Source: Hathewaya proteolytica DSM 3090 (GTDB lineage Bacteria; Bacillota; Clostridia; Clostridiales; Clostridiaceae). Taken from it: DNA of 43,159 nt. The translations under genes were made by a program, and so were the position numbers. Of the stretch, positions 24,900 through 33,249 are shown piece by piece; position 1 is the first letter of the stretch, and every line of letters begins with the position of its first letter. The notes under the pieces were generated by a model. It saw nothing but the letters and a program-made list of their open reading frames with translations, was not told where the DNA came from and did not search any database. The stretch covers positions 1 through 43,159 of the forward strand of contig NZ_FRAD01000021.1 in the NCBI RefSeq assembly GCF_900142225.1, given 5' to 3'.

Positions 24900-25500
24900 C
24901 TATACAAACCATTTTTCTTTATATTTCTTGACTCGTTTATTTTCTTGTATAGGGCGCTGCTCTGGAACAGTTGTGTGTAATGCCTCCATTCTGACTTCTA
25001 AAGGTGTCTTGCAGTGATAACGATCTTGAGGACGCTCAGTTGAATAGAAACGTATGTAATCATTAATTGCTAATCTTAAAGATGCTTCATCCGTGATATC
25101 ATACATTTGATACATTTCAGTCTTAATTATTCCCAAGAATTCTTCTGTCGGACCATTATCAATGTAATGACCTACTCTTGGCATAGATTGTTCCATTTCG
25201 TTATCAACAAGCCTCTTTGAAATACTTTGCTTGTATATTGAAATCCTCGATCTGAATGAAACAGAGATTTTGCAACAGGATTAGCAGCTATTGCTTTATC
25301 AAATGCTTTAAATACTAACGGATTATCATTTCTGCAGTTTATAACATGCGAAACAGGATAACGGTTATACAAATCGATGATGGTACTTAAATAAAACCTC
25401 TTCTTTTTACCTGGCACTTTGAATTCAGTTACATCTGTTGCCCATTTTTCATTATATCTGATGCAAAAAAATCTCTAGCCAGGTTGTTCTCGCAGTTTCA
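24900..25500 (-). pseudogene. Decayed IS3-family transposase OrfB
   Basis: The pieces follow the order of an IS3-type integrase but in broken frames: YNEKWATDVTEF (first catalytic aspartate), GKKKRFYLSTIIDLYNRY, LFHSDRGFQYTSKVF (second aspartate), then after a frameshift near 25190, MPRVGHYIDNGPTEEFLGIIK (glutamate) and the tail ending KYKEKWFV. The N-terminal part beyond about 25460 is shifted and stopped. The usual GFWG after the glutamate is altered to EFLG. The gene cannot make a working transposase. Confidence 0.85.
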
Positions 25501-25580
25501 TCTGCTTTAATTGGTTTATATTTTTTCTTTTACTTCTTTTGATGTAATCTTGTTTTCGTCCATATTATGAACCTTACAAT

Positions 25581-25769
25581 TCAAAGGGATATCTTGAAAA
25601 ACAGGATCTTTACCTTGGCTACTTTTTCTACTCTTTTTTTATGATAATAAAATTGACTCTTACTAAGGTTGTTTTCTTCACAGAAACCTCTTACTGTTAT
25701 TGTATCTTTAATAGCGTCAAAGTTATTTAAATATTCCTCCCAAGCCTTGTTATCTAATTTTTTATACAT
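25581..25769 (-). pseudogene. Fragment of an IS66-type accessory protein (TnpA-like)
   Basis: ATG 25769 has a GGAGG site and opens a 62-residue frame: MYKKLDNKAWEEYL, then FCEENNLSKSQFYYHKKR, the helix-turn-helix look of the short TnpA/ORF1 protein of IS66 elements. After about residue 50 (VAKVKILFFKISL) the match ends. No TnpB or large transposase of IS66 is nearby, so it is a remnant, joined to the ruined IS3 transposase. Confidence 0.55.
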
Positions 25770-25960
25770 AGGCAATCCTCCAACAAATAATCTTTTACTT
25801 AAGTTTATCAATGGGAGGATAGAAGTTCTAGTTATTTAATTTTTGACTCTTACGCTCAAAAGCAGTTTTATTGATATATAATAATGTTTACAAAAGAGGA
25901 CACAAAAAGCGAGGAATAAATTTATTTTGTATAGTATGATTTTTACAAGGGGGTGAAGAA

Positions 25961-26827
25961 ATGGAGTGGCTAAAGGAATTAAGCCGTGCTATTGATTATA
26001 TCGAAAAAAACTTGAATAAGGAGATTTCATGTGAGGAAGCAGCAAAAATAGCGTGTTGCTCGTCTTATTATTTCAGACGCATGTTTACCTATGTAGCCGG
26101 TATTCCATTATCTGAATATATTCGCCGCAGGAGAATGACACAGGCCGGCTTTGAATTGCAATCTACAGATATAAAGATAATGGATGTTGCACTGAAATAC
26201 GGCTACAATTCCCCGACATCTTTTAATCGGGCATTTCAGAGCGTTCATGGAATTTCTCCATCAGCTGCTAAATTGGAGGGGAGCGTGCTTAATGCGTATC
26301 CACCTATTAAGTTTTCCGTTAAAGTTACAGGAGGTGATGCTGTGCCATATCGTATGGAAGAAAAAGAGGCTATGCGAATTGTAGGTATCCGCATTCCATT
26401 AACAGAGGATGTGAATGAAAACCAAAAACTAGTGCCGCATTTTTGGAACAGTGCGTTGCAAGATAATCGATTTACAGAAGTCTGCAAGCTGTCTAATAAA
26501 ATTCCGGGTGTAGTGCTAGGTATTACTGTTTATGAAAATCCAAATAATATTTACTATTATATTGCAGCTGCAACAGATCAGCATGTTTCTGAAGGAATGT
26601 TTGAGTATAAAATTCCGGCAGCAACATGGGTAATATTTGAAAGTGAAGGACATTTTAAAGAGTCCATTCAGAATATTTTTAGACGTTTTCTTACAGAATG
26701 GCTTCCCTTCTCAGGCTATACTTATGCTGAGTTGCCGGACATAGAAGTATATCCAATCAGTGAAGGAAAACCGCAACAGGGGCATTCTGAAGTATGGATT
26801 GCTGTAAAAAAGGAAAAGGAGAATTAA
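25961..26827 (+). CDS. AraC-family regulator with GyrI-like ligand domain
   Basis: A 288-residue activator of the Rob/SoxS-like AraC branch. Two helix-turn-helix motifs fill residues 1-105 (ISCEEAAKIACCSSYYFRRMF and IMDVALKYGYNSPTSFNRAFQ with HGISPS). Residues about 120-286 form a GyrI-like/AraC effector-binding domain (EKEAMRIVGIRIPL, HFWNSAL, WVIFESEGHFKESIQNIF, EVWIAVKK), which in this family binds drug-like molecules. It is followed at 4 bases by a second GyrI-like gene and an ABC drug exporter, so it probably senses a compound and switches on its export. A GGGGGTGAAGAA site precedes the ATG. Confidence 0.9.
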   Translation: MEWLKELSRAIDYIEKNLNKEISCEEAAKIACCSSYYFRRMFTYVAGIPLSEYIRRRRMTQAGFELQSTDIKIMDVALKYGYNSPTSFNRAFQSVHGISPSAAKLEGSVLNAYPPIKFSVKVTGGDAVPYRMEEKEAMRIVGIRIPLTEDVNENQKLVPHFWNSALQDNRFTEVCKLSNKIPGVVLGITVYENPNNIYYYIAAATDQHVSEGMFEYKIPAATWVIFESEGHFKESIQNIFRRFLTEWLPFSGYTYAELPDIEVYPISEGKPQQGHSEVWIAVKKEKEN

Positions 26828-26831
26828 AAAA

Positions 26832-27287
26832 ATGGAATACCAAATTGAAATCAGAGATATTGAACCCATTCGAATTGCCTTTATGAGATACAAGGGCATT
26901 GCAACCGGAGCAAATAAAGTTTTCCCCAATATTTTTAAGGCTATTCGAGGAAAAGCGAATGGGGCACCGTTTATCTCTTATTACGTCATGGACTCTGAAA
27001 CAAGAATGGGGGAAATGGATATATGTGTACCAACCGCTCAGACACCTTATGAAAATGGAATTGAAGTAAAAGAAATGCCGCGTATCAAGGCAGTTAGCGT
27101 TCCTCATGTAGGTTCTTATGAAACTATATATAAAGCCTATGGTGAAATAGACCAATACGCTAAGAGCCATAACCTACAATTGCAGCCACCGTTTAGAGAG
27201 GTTTTCATTAAAGGGCCTGGAATGTTTATAAAAGGAAATCCTGATAAATATATTACAGAAATTTTGTTCCCAATTAAGGAGGAATAA
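26832..27287 (+). CDS. GyrI-like small-molecule-binding protein
   Basis: A 151-residue stand-alone GyrI-like (BmrR C-terminal / AraC effector-binding) domain. It has the pattern IRDIEPIRIAFMRYKGI, GAPFISYYVMD, EMDICVPTA, VKEMPRIKAVSVPHVGSYETI and ITEILFPI. Such proteins bind hydrophobic drugs, and some hydrolyse or sequester them. It starts 4 bases after the AraC gene and ends one base before the ATPase gene, so the four genes form one operon. It may titrate or degrade the same ligand that the regulator senses. Confidence 0.85.
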   Translation: MEYQIEIRDIEPIRIAFMRYKGIATGANKVFPNIFKAIRGKANGAPFISYYVMDSETRMGEMDICVPTAQTPYENGIEVKEMPRIKAVSVPHVGSYETIYKAYGEIDQYAKSHNLQLQPPFREVFIKGPGMFIKGNPDKYITEILFPIKEE

Positions 27288-27288
27288 T

Positions 27289-28239
27289 ATGATGGCTATT
27301 AAAACTGAAAATTTAATAAAAAGGTATAAGAACGGTGTAAAGGCATTAAATGGTCTTAGTTTATCAGTAAAGGAGGGGGAAATTTTCTCCCTCCTAGGAC
27401 AAAATGGTGCTGGAAAATCAACGCTTATTCATATACTGACCACTTATCTTGCGCCTACCTCTGGTGTTGTTACCATGTTTGGAAAAGATGTTTATAGGGA
27501 AGCCTCTGAAATTCGTACACAAATATCTTGTGTAGCACAGCAGACATCAATTGATACGCACTTGTCCCTTACAGAAAATATGATGTTTCAAAGCAAGCTC
27601 TATAAGGTGCCTAAACTGGAAGCCCAAAAACGTATGAAAACACTAATTTCTTGTTTTGGTTTAGAGCAATATTTGAAATATCCTGTTGCCTCTTATTCCG
27701 GTGGGGTAAAGAGGCGCCTTGATATTGCACTCAATATGATGTCAAATCCCAAAATACTATTCTTGGATGAGCCAACCGTTGGTATGGACATTCAATCACG
27801 TATGGTAATGTGGGACATGATGAAAAAAATTAGAAATGATTTTGGAACAACAATTTTTTTGACAACTCATTATTTAGAGGAAGCTGACCAGTTAAGCGAT
27901 ACCATATGCATTATGAAGAATGGGAAAGAGATACTTCAAGGTACTCCTCGGGCTCTCAGAGAATATTTACGACAGGATATGCTGAAAATCAGCTTTGCAT
28001 CGAAAGAACAAGCCAAAAACTGTTTTGAGCCGTTAAAAAGCCTTATTGGGATAAAAGAATCTAACTTGTGTCATGATAAAATCATTACCGACTTAACAAA
28101 TGGACATATTGATTTAGAAAAAGCCAATCGATGGCTTCTTGATCATAACATTCCTTTCTTGGGTATAGAAATTATGCAGCCTACCTTGGAAGATGTTTTT
28201 GTCAGGCTAACCAGCGAAGATGGTAAGGAGGTCAGCTAA
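27289..28239 (+). CDS. Drug-export ABC ATPase (DrrA-like)
   Basis: A 316-residue ATPase with Walker A LLGQNGAGKSTLIHIL, signature YSGGVKRRLDIALNM, Walker B ILFLDEPTVGMD and H-loop FLTTHYLEEAD. The C-terminal 90 residues are the DrrA-type extra domain. It starts next to a ribosome site AAGGAGGAA and its stop overlaps the start of the permease gene (TAATG), so translation is coupled. With the permease it should export an antibiotic or other hydrophobic drug. Confidence 0.92.
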   Translation: MMAIKTENLIKRYKNGVKALNGLSLSVKEGEIFSLLGQNGAGKSTLIHILTTYLAPTSGVVTMFGKDVYREASEIRTQISCVAQQTSIDTHLSLTENMMFQSKLYKVPKLEAQKRMKTLISCFGLEQYLKYPVASYSGGVKRRLDIALNMMSNPKILFLDEPTVGMDIQSRMVMWDMMKKIRNDFGTTIFLTTHYLEEADQLSDTICIMKNGKEILQGTPRALREYLRQDMLKISFASKEQAKNCFEPLKSLIGIKESNLCHDKIITDLTNGHIDLEKANRWLLDHNIPFLGIEIMQPTLEDVFVRLTSEDGKEVS

Positions 28240-28994
28240 TGGATGTTTTTACTCTACTTCAGCGCAATATAAAATGGCGATTTCACAACCCTTTTACCAT
28301 TGTAATGACAATTTTACAGCCTATACTTTGGCTGGTTTTATATAGTGCCGTTGCCGCACAGTCCATGCAGGGTATTGGAATTGAAAACTATACGGCCTTT
28401 ATTCTTCCTGGGCTAGTTGTACTTGTAAGTTTTGGAGCATGCAGCAGCAGCGGTATTATGAATTATCTTATGAAAACCGATGGGAGTTTTTACAGGGTGT
28501 TGATTGCCCCGGTTCAAAGAAGCTCAATTGTACTCGGACAAGTATTAGAAGCGGTATTATGTACTTTTATTGAAGTTGCTATTATGTGCATTGTCAGTCT
28601 CTTCTTCTCTGTAAAAATTGCTTCTGGGCTTGCAGGAGCTCTCCTCATTGCTTTGCTAGTATTTATGACGGCATTCTTTATGTCAGGAATTACTTATGCC
28701 ATTAGCCTTTGCCTTCCCAATGAGGTCATTTACGAAACCGTTATGAATGCAATTGTCTTGCCGATATTTTTTCTAAGCACGGCATTATTTCCGGCAGATA
28801 GATTATCTGGAGGACTTTCAATTGCAGTTAAGCTAAACCCATTTACTCATGTAATTAACATCTTAAGAGCTTTGATTTTACAGGAAAATATTGCTGTACG
28901 TGATGTTGCATTTGTATTTCTTTTGCTTGTGATTATGTGCTTTATCAGTTTTTCCTTGGCATTGCACAGATTAAAAAAAGAAACAAGATTATAA
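28239..28994 (+). CDS. ABC-2 drug-export permease (DrrB-like)
   Basis: A 251-residue membrane protein with six hydrophobic segments in the ABC-2 arrangement: PFTIVMTILQPILWLVLYS, YTAFILPGLVVLVSF, VLIAPVQRSSIVLGQVLEA between helices 2 and 3, and LPIFFLSTALFPADRL with LNPFTHVINILRA near the end. Its ATG overlaps the stop of the ATPase gene. It is the last gene of the AraC/GyrI/ABC operon. Confidence 0.92.
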   Translation: MDVFTLLQRNIKWRFHNPFTIVMTILQPILWLVLYSAVAAQSMQGIGIENYTAFILPGLVVLVSFGACSSSGIMNYLMKTDGSFYRVLIAPVQRSSIVLGQVLEAVLCTFIEVAIMCIVSLFFSVKIASGLAGALLIALLVFMTAFFMSGITYAISLCLPNEVIYETVMNAIVLPIFFLSTALFPADRLSGGLSIAVKLNPFTHVINILRALILQENIAVRDVAFVFLLLVIMCFISFSLALHRLKKETRL

Positions 28995-29238
28995 CCATGG
29001 AACTTTTAATTAGCTTAGGATTGGATGGTGAGTAACAAAATAACAGCTAGAGAATACAAATATATGTTTTGAACACAATGAATCTTTTTCAAAATTAAGT
29101 TTTCATATATGTTAAAATAGCGTGAAAAGGTGTACAATTAAATTGTTGTGTTTGGTATGAAAAACTAGCCAATAAAATAGTAGAGTCAGTGGTTTATTAA
29201 GCCTATGTGTAACTTTATAATTAATGGGGGGAGCTTTA

Positions 29239-30084
29239 ATGACAACAGAAAATTACGTCTACAAAAAAGAAGTGGACTGGTCATTGTTAAATGAGGGGTT
29301 AACTTTGCCTTTTGATAATCAGGTTGTATTTGGGCAGATTATGGGACGGTTCTTGCAAAGGGGAGAGTCAAAAGATATTACGCTTTATTTGAATGGAAAA
29401 TCTTATAAAGCCAAAATAACAAATGTCAATTTTGATCTAAAGTTTAAGAGAAAAAAGGATACACTCCAAATACGTTATACAAAGAATGGTGAGTTGGCAA
29501 AAGCACTGCAGGCATACTTTTCAAAGAGTTATCAGTTTATAAAGAAAACACGAGAATTGCGTGAACCTGGAGATAGAACGATGATAAGGTTGCCGGAAGA
29601 ATACAAGGAGTACCTTGTTATTTATACAACAGAATATGATGATTCATATGTTCTGGAGACAATTGTGGCAGATGAAATAATTTCATTAAGACAAGCAGTT
29701 TCTGGTCAGAAGGAACGAGTAATGGAAGCAGCGTTCAACTATGATGTTGAGGATTCGACTTCTACAATTATTGAAACAGAAAGAATTGATAAAATACGTA
29801 AGTTGAACAAAAAGATAGGTGATAACCTGAAATTGCTTTATGGTTATCGCTGTCAGATATGCGGTAAGTTAATTGGTGAAGAGTTTGGCTCTCATATTGT
29901 AGAGGCACACCATATTGATTATTTTGTATCCAGCCTTAATAATGATGCAAGTAATCAGATTATTGTATGTCCGAATCATCATAGTGTTATACATGACACA
30001 AATCCTATATTTGATAGGCGCAGGTTGATCTACATATACAAAAATGGATTAGAGCAGAGGTTGGTATTGAATCAGCATCTGTAG
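29239..30084 (+). CDS. HNH endonuclease with N-terminal recognition-like domain
   Basis: A 281-residue protein. The C-terminal domain (about 205-270) is an HNH nuclease: CQICGKL for the first zinc pair, VEAHHIDYF with the catalytic histidines, ASNQIIVCPNHHSVIHD for the second zinc knuckle. Residues 1-110 form a beta-rich region (QVVFGQIMGRF, ITLYLNGKSYKAKITNV, TLQIRYTKNGELAKAL), and residues about 115-160 a second segment; I know neither by name. ATG 29239 follows GGGGGGAG; an earlier in-frame ATG overlaps that site. Its stop lies within the ribosome site of the HEPN gene, so the two are translated together. Cleavage of phage DNA is inferred, not shown. Confidence 0.85.
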   Translation: MTTENYVYKKEVDWSLLNEGLTLPFDNQVVFGQIMGRFLQRGESKDITLYLNGKSYKAKITNVNFDLKFKRKKDTLQIRYTKNGELAKALQAYFSKSYQFIKKTRELREPGDRTMIRLPEEYKEYLVIYTTEYDDSYVLETIVADEIISLRQAVSGQKERVMEAAFNYDVEDSTSTIIETERIDKIRKLNKKIGDNLKLLYGYRCQICGKLIGEEFGSHIVEAHHIDYFVSSLNNDASNQIIVCPNHHSVIHDTNPIFDRRRLIYIYKNGLEQRLVLNQHL

Positions 30085-30098
30085 GAGGAGGTGATCGT

Positions 30099-31505
30099 TT
30101 GGAAGAATTAAATATTTATTCTGGTAAGTTGAAGTACAAAGATATATGTTTTGACTTTGTTTATGACAAGCAGGAGCTTAGATTGATTCCGCCAGCAGAT
30201 AAGAGGTCAGAGGTTCGTAGATGGCAACTAATGGAATTGTCTGGTGGAGCTTTACTTACTATGGATAGTCCTTATCTTGAGGGCTCTATTAATGAAACAG
30301 GACAAAATATTATATTTATTATGAGACAAGGAGCATCTATTGGAAATTACAATTATGTATTATTTGTTAAAGTGGTAGCAGTTATTCTGTTCACTACTGA
30401 AAAAAAGATGATTAATAGGATTGATTTTACAGGACCAGAGATTAATGCTATTCATTCTGTAGGACAAGCATTTTCAGTGATATATGATGAGGAGCAATCG
30501 CAGAAGGGAATAGTTTCTATTCAAACAACTGAATATGAGAAAACGATAACGGATAAAAGTACTTTTAATGTTAATGATAAGGCGGTATCAGTTCATTTTA
30601 GTATTGGAAGACGAGTTAGTATTGGCATACAAGATGCACCACTAAAACTGACGTCCATTATGATTTTTGAATTTGAATCTACAGATGATTATGATTTCAT
30701 TTTACGCTTGTATAGGATAGCAAAGTTGTTTGTTCAGTATTTATGCTATAGACAGAATGTTGTTATTGATGCAGTTGAACTTAGTGAACTAATGGACGAT
30801 GAAAACTATAATATATGCGCAAAAATGCAAATTTTAGATGACTATAGTCAATGTGAAGAAAATACCATAAAAGATGGGCGTTATATTAGGCAATGCTATA
30901 TTGATGGCTTTGAGGGAAAGATATTATCTGATATTGCTTCCAATACAATCTATATGCGACATTTACCTGAAACATATGAAGCAAGTAGGCATAGTGATGC
31001 CGCAAATTTTGTAATGATTACAGCAGCTTTTGAGTGGGAGTTTAGGCGTATTTTTCCGGAAGGGGTAAAAAAGAAAGATGCAAAATTGAAAGCTGAGGCG
31101 CAAGCTAGCCAGGTACTGCAGGAGATAATTGATAGAAGCAGTGGAGAACTTAAAAGTATTTATAAATATATGCAAAAAAGTATAGGATTAAGTTCATTAA
31201 ATAATAAAATAACATTTGTTGGAAAGAAACTTATTGGGATAATAGATATATTTGGAAAGCATTTGTATCATCTGAATGGAGAAGAGCTTGATTATTACAA
31301 AATGGGTGAGAGATTATCACAGCAAAGAAATAACTTTGCTCATGAAAATTTGGACAAAGAGTTTGTTGGCCTAGCATTATTAGATTTGGTATTCCTTGAA
31401 AATATTCTGTATGCTATGCAATTAAAATATTATGGTCTTGAAGATGTGAAAATAAAGAATGGAATTAATGAACTGTTTGATAAAAATATTATGGTAAAAG
31501 AGTAA
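30099..31505 (+). CDS. HEPN-domain protein (ApeA-like), partner of the HNH nuclease
   Basis: A 468-residue protein. The N-terminal about 300 residues are mostly beta-strand (LNIYSGKLKYKDICFDF, LMELSGGALLTMD, IIFIMRQGASIGNYNYVLF, VSVHFSIGRRVSIGI), similar in layout to the N-terminal domain of ApeA. The C-terminal helical region (about 300-468) carries RNNFAH, matching the Rx4-6H active site of HEPN ribonucleases. ApeA and other HEPN proteins cut RNA to stop phage growth. Start TTG 30099 is chosen by the AGGAGGAGG site that overlaps the end of the HNH gene. I do not know a named system made of this exact pair; the defence role is inferred from domain and context. Confidence 0.72.
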   Translation: MEELNIYSGKLKYKDICFDFVYDKQELRLIPPADKRSEVRRWQLMELSGGALLTMDSPYLEGSINETGQNIIFIMRQGASIGNYNYVLFVKVVAVILFTTEKKMINRIDFTGPEINAIHSVGQAFSVIYDEEQSQKGIVSIQTTEYEKTITDKSTFNVNDKAVSVHFSIGRRVSIGIQDAPLKLTSIMIFEFESTDDYDFILRLYRIAKLFVQYLCYRQNVVIDAVELSELMDDENYNICAKMQILDDYSQCEENTIKDGRYIRQCYIDGFEGKILSDIASNTIYMRHLPETYEASRHSDAANFVMITAAFEWEFRRIFPEGVKKKDAKLKAEAQASQVLQEIIDRSSGELKSIYKYMQKSIGLSSLNNKITFVGKKLIGIIDIFGKHLYHLNGEELDYYKMGERLSQQRNNFAHENLDKEFVGLALLDLVFLENILYAMQLKYYGLEDVKIKNGINELFDKNIMVKE

Positions 31506-31668
31506 TGGTTTATGTGGTAAATATAGAGTTACTATAAATAGTGTTAAAGCAATTTTACGGAAATTTCATAACATTAAATGCTTCAAAGATAATAAAGACA
31601 ATATAAACCGTCACTTAAGTATAGGGTACAATGAAGATTGGGAGTTAGTACCTTATGAGTTAGAGTAA
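31505..31668 (+). other. Open fragment without a start, unrecognised
   Basis: A frame without a credible start or ribosome site runs to TAA 31666-31668, reading GKYRVTINSVKAILRKF and ending HLSIGYNEDWELVPYELE. It looks coding and is not in the HEPN frame. It is probably the tail of a gene whose front was deleted. The family is unknown. Confidence 0.35.
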
Positions 31669-31704
31669 AAGAAAAGTTTTAAAAATATTTATAATTATTA
31701 TTTC

Positions 31705-31762
31705 CCTTTCCTTATAAAATACTTAAACTTTCAAATTATAATTGATTTTAGATAAGGAAAGG
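31705..31762 (+). promoter_or_regulatory. 11-bp inverted repeat covering the ribosome site of the ABC chimera
   Basis: CCTTTCCTTAT (31705-31715) and ATAAGGAAAGG (31752-31762) are perfect inverted copies with a 36-base spacer. The right arm contains the ribosome site of the gene at 31773. If the left arm is transcribed, the hairpin could hide that site. Otherwise it may be a regulator binding pair around a TATAAT at 31737-31742. Confidence 0.5.
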
Positions 31763-31772
31763 AGAATGTAAT

Positions 31773-32435
31773 ATGAATAACATTATTTTAAAAACAGATA
31801 ATCTTTGTAAAACATTTAAAAAGCAAAAGGCGGTAGATGGAATTTCCATTTCCGTTGAGGAAAACTCAATTTATGGGCTCCCTGGACCAAATGGAGCGGG
31901 AAAATCAACAATTCTAAAAATGATGACTGGAATGCTTCGACCGACTTCTGGAAAGATCGAATTTGACGGGCATACTTGGAGACGTAATGATTTGAATAAG
32001 ATTGGAGCGCTAATTGAAAATCCACCTATTTACGAAAATTTGACGGCTCGGGAAAACTTAAAGGTACGCACTAGATTTTTCGGATTGCCAGACACACGCA
32101 TTGATGAAGTATTGAAAATAGTAGATCTTATGGATACAGGAAAAAAGAAATCTGGCAATTTTTCTATGGGTATGAAACAGCGCCTTGGAATTGCAATTGC
32201 TTTGGTAAATAGTCCTAAACTATTGATTCTTGATGAACCCACAAATGGCCTTGATTCAATAGGTATACAGGAACTTAGGAAACTATGTCATGAGATTCGA
32301 AATAGGGTAGACTGCCCTATTATTTTCCTTACTGCCCAAACTATGGAAAATGATGTGATTGATGGTCTAAGTGAAGGTGCTGACGATTATATGACGAAAC
32401 CCTTTTTGGAACAATCCTCATTATTTTTTTTCTGA
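31773..32435 (+). pseudogene. Chimera: lantibiotic-type ABC ATPase front fused in frame to a response-regulator receiver
   Basis: Residues 1-170 are an ABC ATPase of the lantibiotic self-protection type: GPNGAGKSTILKMM, FSMGMKQRLGIAIAL, LLILDEPTNGLD, IGIQEL. There the ATPase stops and the frame continues as the second half of an OmpR-type receiver: LCHEIRNRVDCPIIFLTA, then SEGADDYMTKPF with the conserved lysine. The phosphate-accepting aspartate and the DNA-binding domain are missing. The frame runs into a stop at 32433-32435, just past the start of a kinase fragment. This is a deletion product, not a normal fusion family: neither half is complete. The Walker A glycine loop is preceded by LPGPNG instead of LGPNG. 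Confidence 0.85.
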
Positions 32436-32779
32436 GTTCTGTATTTAGAAAACAACTCAAAGGTCGTTTGGAAGTTGCAAAAGAAGCCACTGCAAAAATA
32501 CAAAATCAGGATCTTGATTTTACAATACAGCACAGTGGCATCACTGAAATTGACGAAATGCTTTTTTCTGTTGATCAGATGCGTGCTGCATTAAAAGAGT
32601 CATTAGAGAGTCAGTGGAAAATGGAGAAAAACAAGAGGGATCAAATTTCAGCTATGGCACACGATATTAAAACGCCCCTTACTATAATTCACGGAAACAC
32701 CGCTTTACTTGATGAGACAGAGCAGACATCAGAACAGCAGCAATGTACCAATTACATTCTATCCGCAGCCAATCAATAG
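32408..32779 (+). pseudogene. Sensor histidine kinase fragment (TM end, HAMP, HisKA)
   Basis: In a frame different from the receiver, a 123-codon stretch reads as the middle of a sensor kinase of lantibiotic-type two-component systems. It has the end of a transmembrane helix (GTILIIFFLSSVFRKQLKGR), a HAMP linker (LEVAKEATAKIQNQDLDF, EIDEMLFSVDQMR), and the HisKA helix with the phosphorylated histidine (ISAMAHDIKTPLTIIHGN). A stop at 32777-32779 ends it before the ATPase domain. The sensor half and the catalytic domain are missing. It joins the receiver piece near 32398-32410, so a second deletion made this joint. Confidence 0.85.
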
Positions 32780-33074
32780 GTTGTGGAAGTAAATATTACA
32801 ATTCAAAAAAGAAATAGAGATAAATCCCAATTTATCTAATTGAATATAAAAATTTGAGAAGCAGTAAATCAAATAGGTTTGCTGTTTTTTGTGACTCAAA
32901 TTTCAAAATAAAATCGTCAATAAAGCAAAAAAGGTAGTTTACAAAATGCTCTCTAGGGTAAGGAAACTTGATTTGTAGCGATTGGATAGGAAACGATAAT
33001 TTATGTAGTACAGTAGTTTATATAAGAAAATTTCATAAATAATTTAAAATTCTTTATGAAATTTAAATAAAGTC
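32780..33074. other. Intergenic region with no gene seen
   Basis: About 300 AT-rich bases between the kinase fragment and a MerR-type promoter. A short stem, GCAGTAAATCAAATAGGTTTGCTG, followed by TTTTTTG near 32859-32889, could be a weak terminator. I see no coding frame. Confidence 0.4.
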
Positions 33075-33105
33075 TTGACCTGTCCCTTATGGTGACTGGT
33101 ATTAT
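33075..33105 (+). promoter_or_regulatory. MerR-type promoter with 19-bp spacer
   Basis: TTGACC (33075-33080) and TATTAT (33100-33105) are separated by 19 bases, the long spacing that MerR-family activators correct by twisting the DNA. A dyad, CCTGTC (33079-33084) and GACTGG (33094-33099), lies between the boxes. A wider repeat, TCCCTTAT and ATAAGGGA, flanks the -10 region. A MerR-type gene start follows directly, so this is its own operator. Confidence 0.7.
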
Positions 33106-33129
33106 ATAGCTTATAAGGGAGTTAAACTT

Positions 33130-33249
33130 ATGCTTATGAGCGAAGTAAAAGAGAAAACAAAATTAACTAGAAAAGCAATTGAATACTATGAAGAAAAAGG
33201 TTTGATTAAGCCCAAAAGAGAAGAAAATAACTATAGTAGAGACATTTAA
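33130..33249 (+). pseudogene. MerR-family regulator, N-terminal fragment
   Basis: ATG 33130 opens a 39-residue frame with the MerR DNA-binding helix-turn-helix (EVKEKTKLTRKAIEYYEEKG, then LIKPKREENNYS), ending in TAA 33247-33249. The second half of the winged helix, the dimer helix and the sensor domain are absent. The sequence changes into a recombinase right at the end, so a deletion joined the two genes. The operator-promoter is intact, so a short HTH peptide may still be made. A GGGAG site lies upstream. Confidence 0.8.

Noticed and set aside
31773..32435. A new class of natural ABC-receiver fusion protein
   Set aside because: The receiver lacks its phosphate-accepting aspartate and DNA-binding domain, the ATPase lacks its end, and a kinase fragment follows directly; deletion is the simpler reading.
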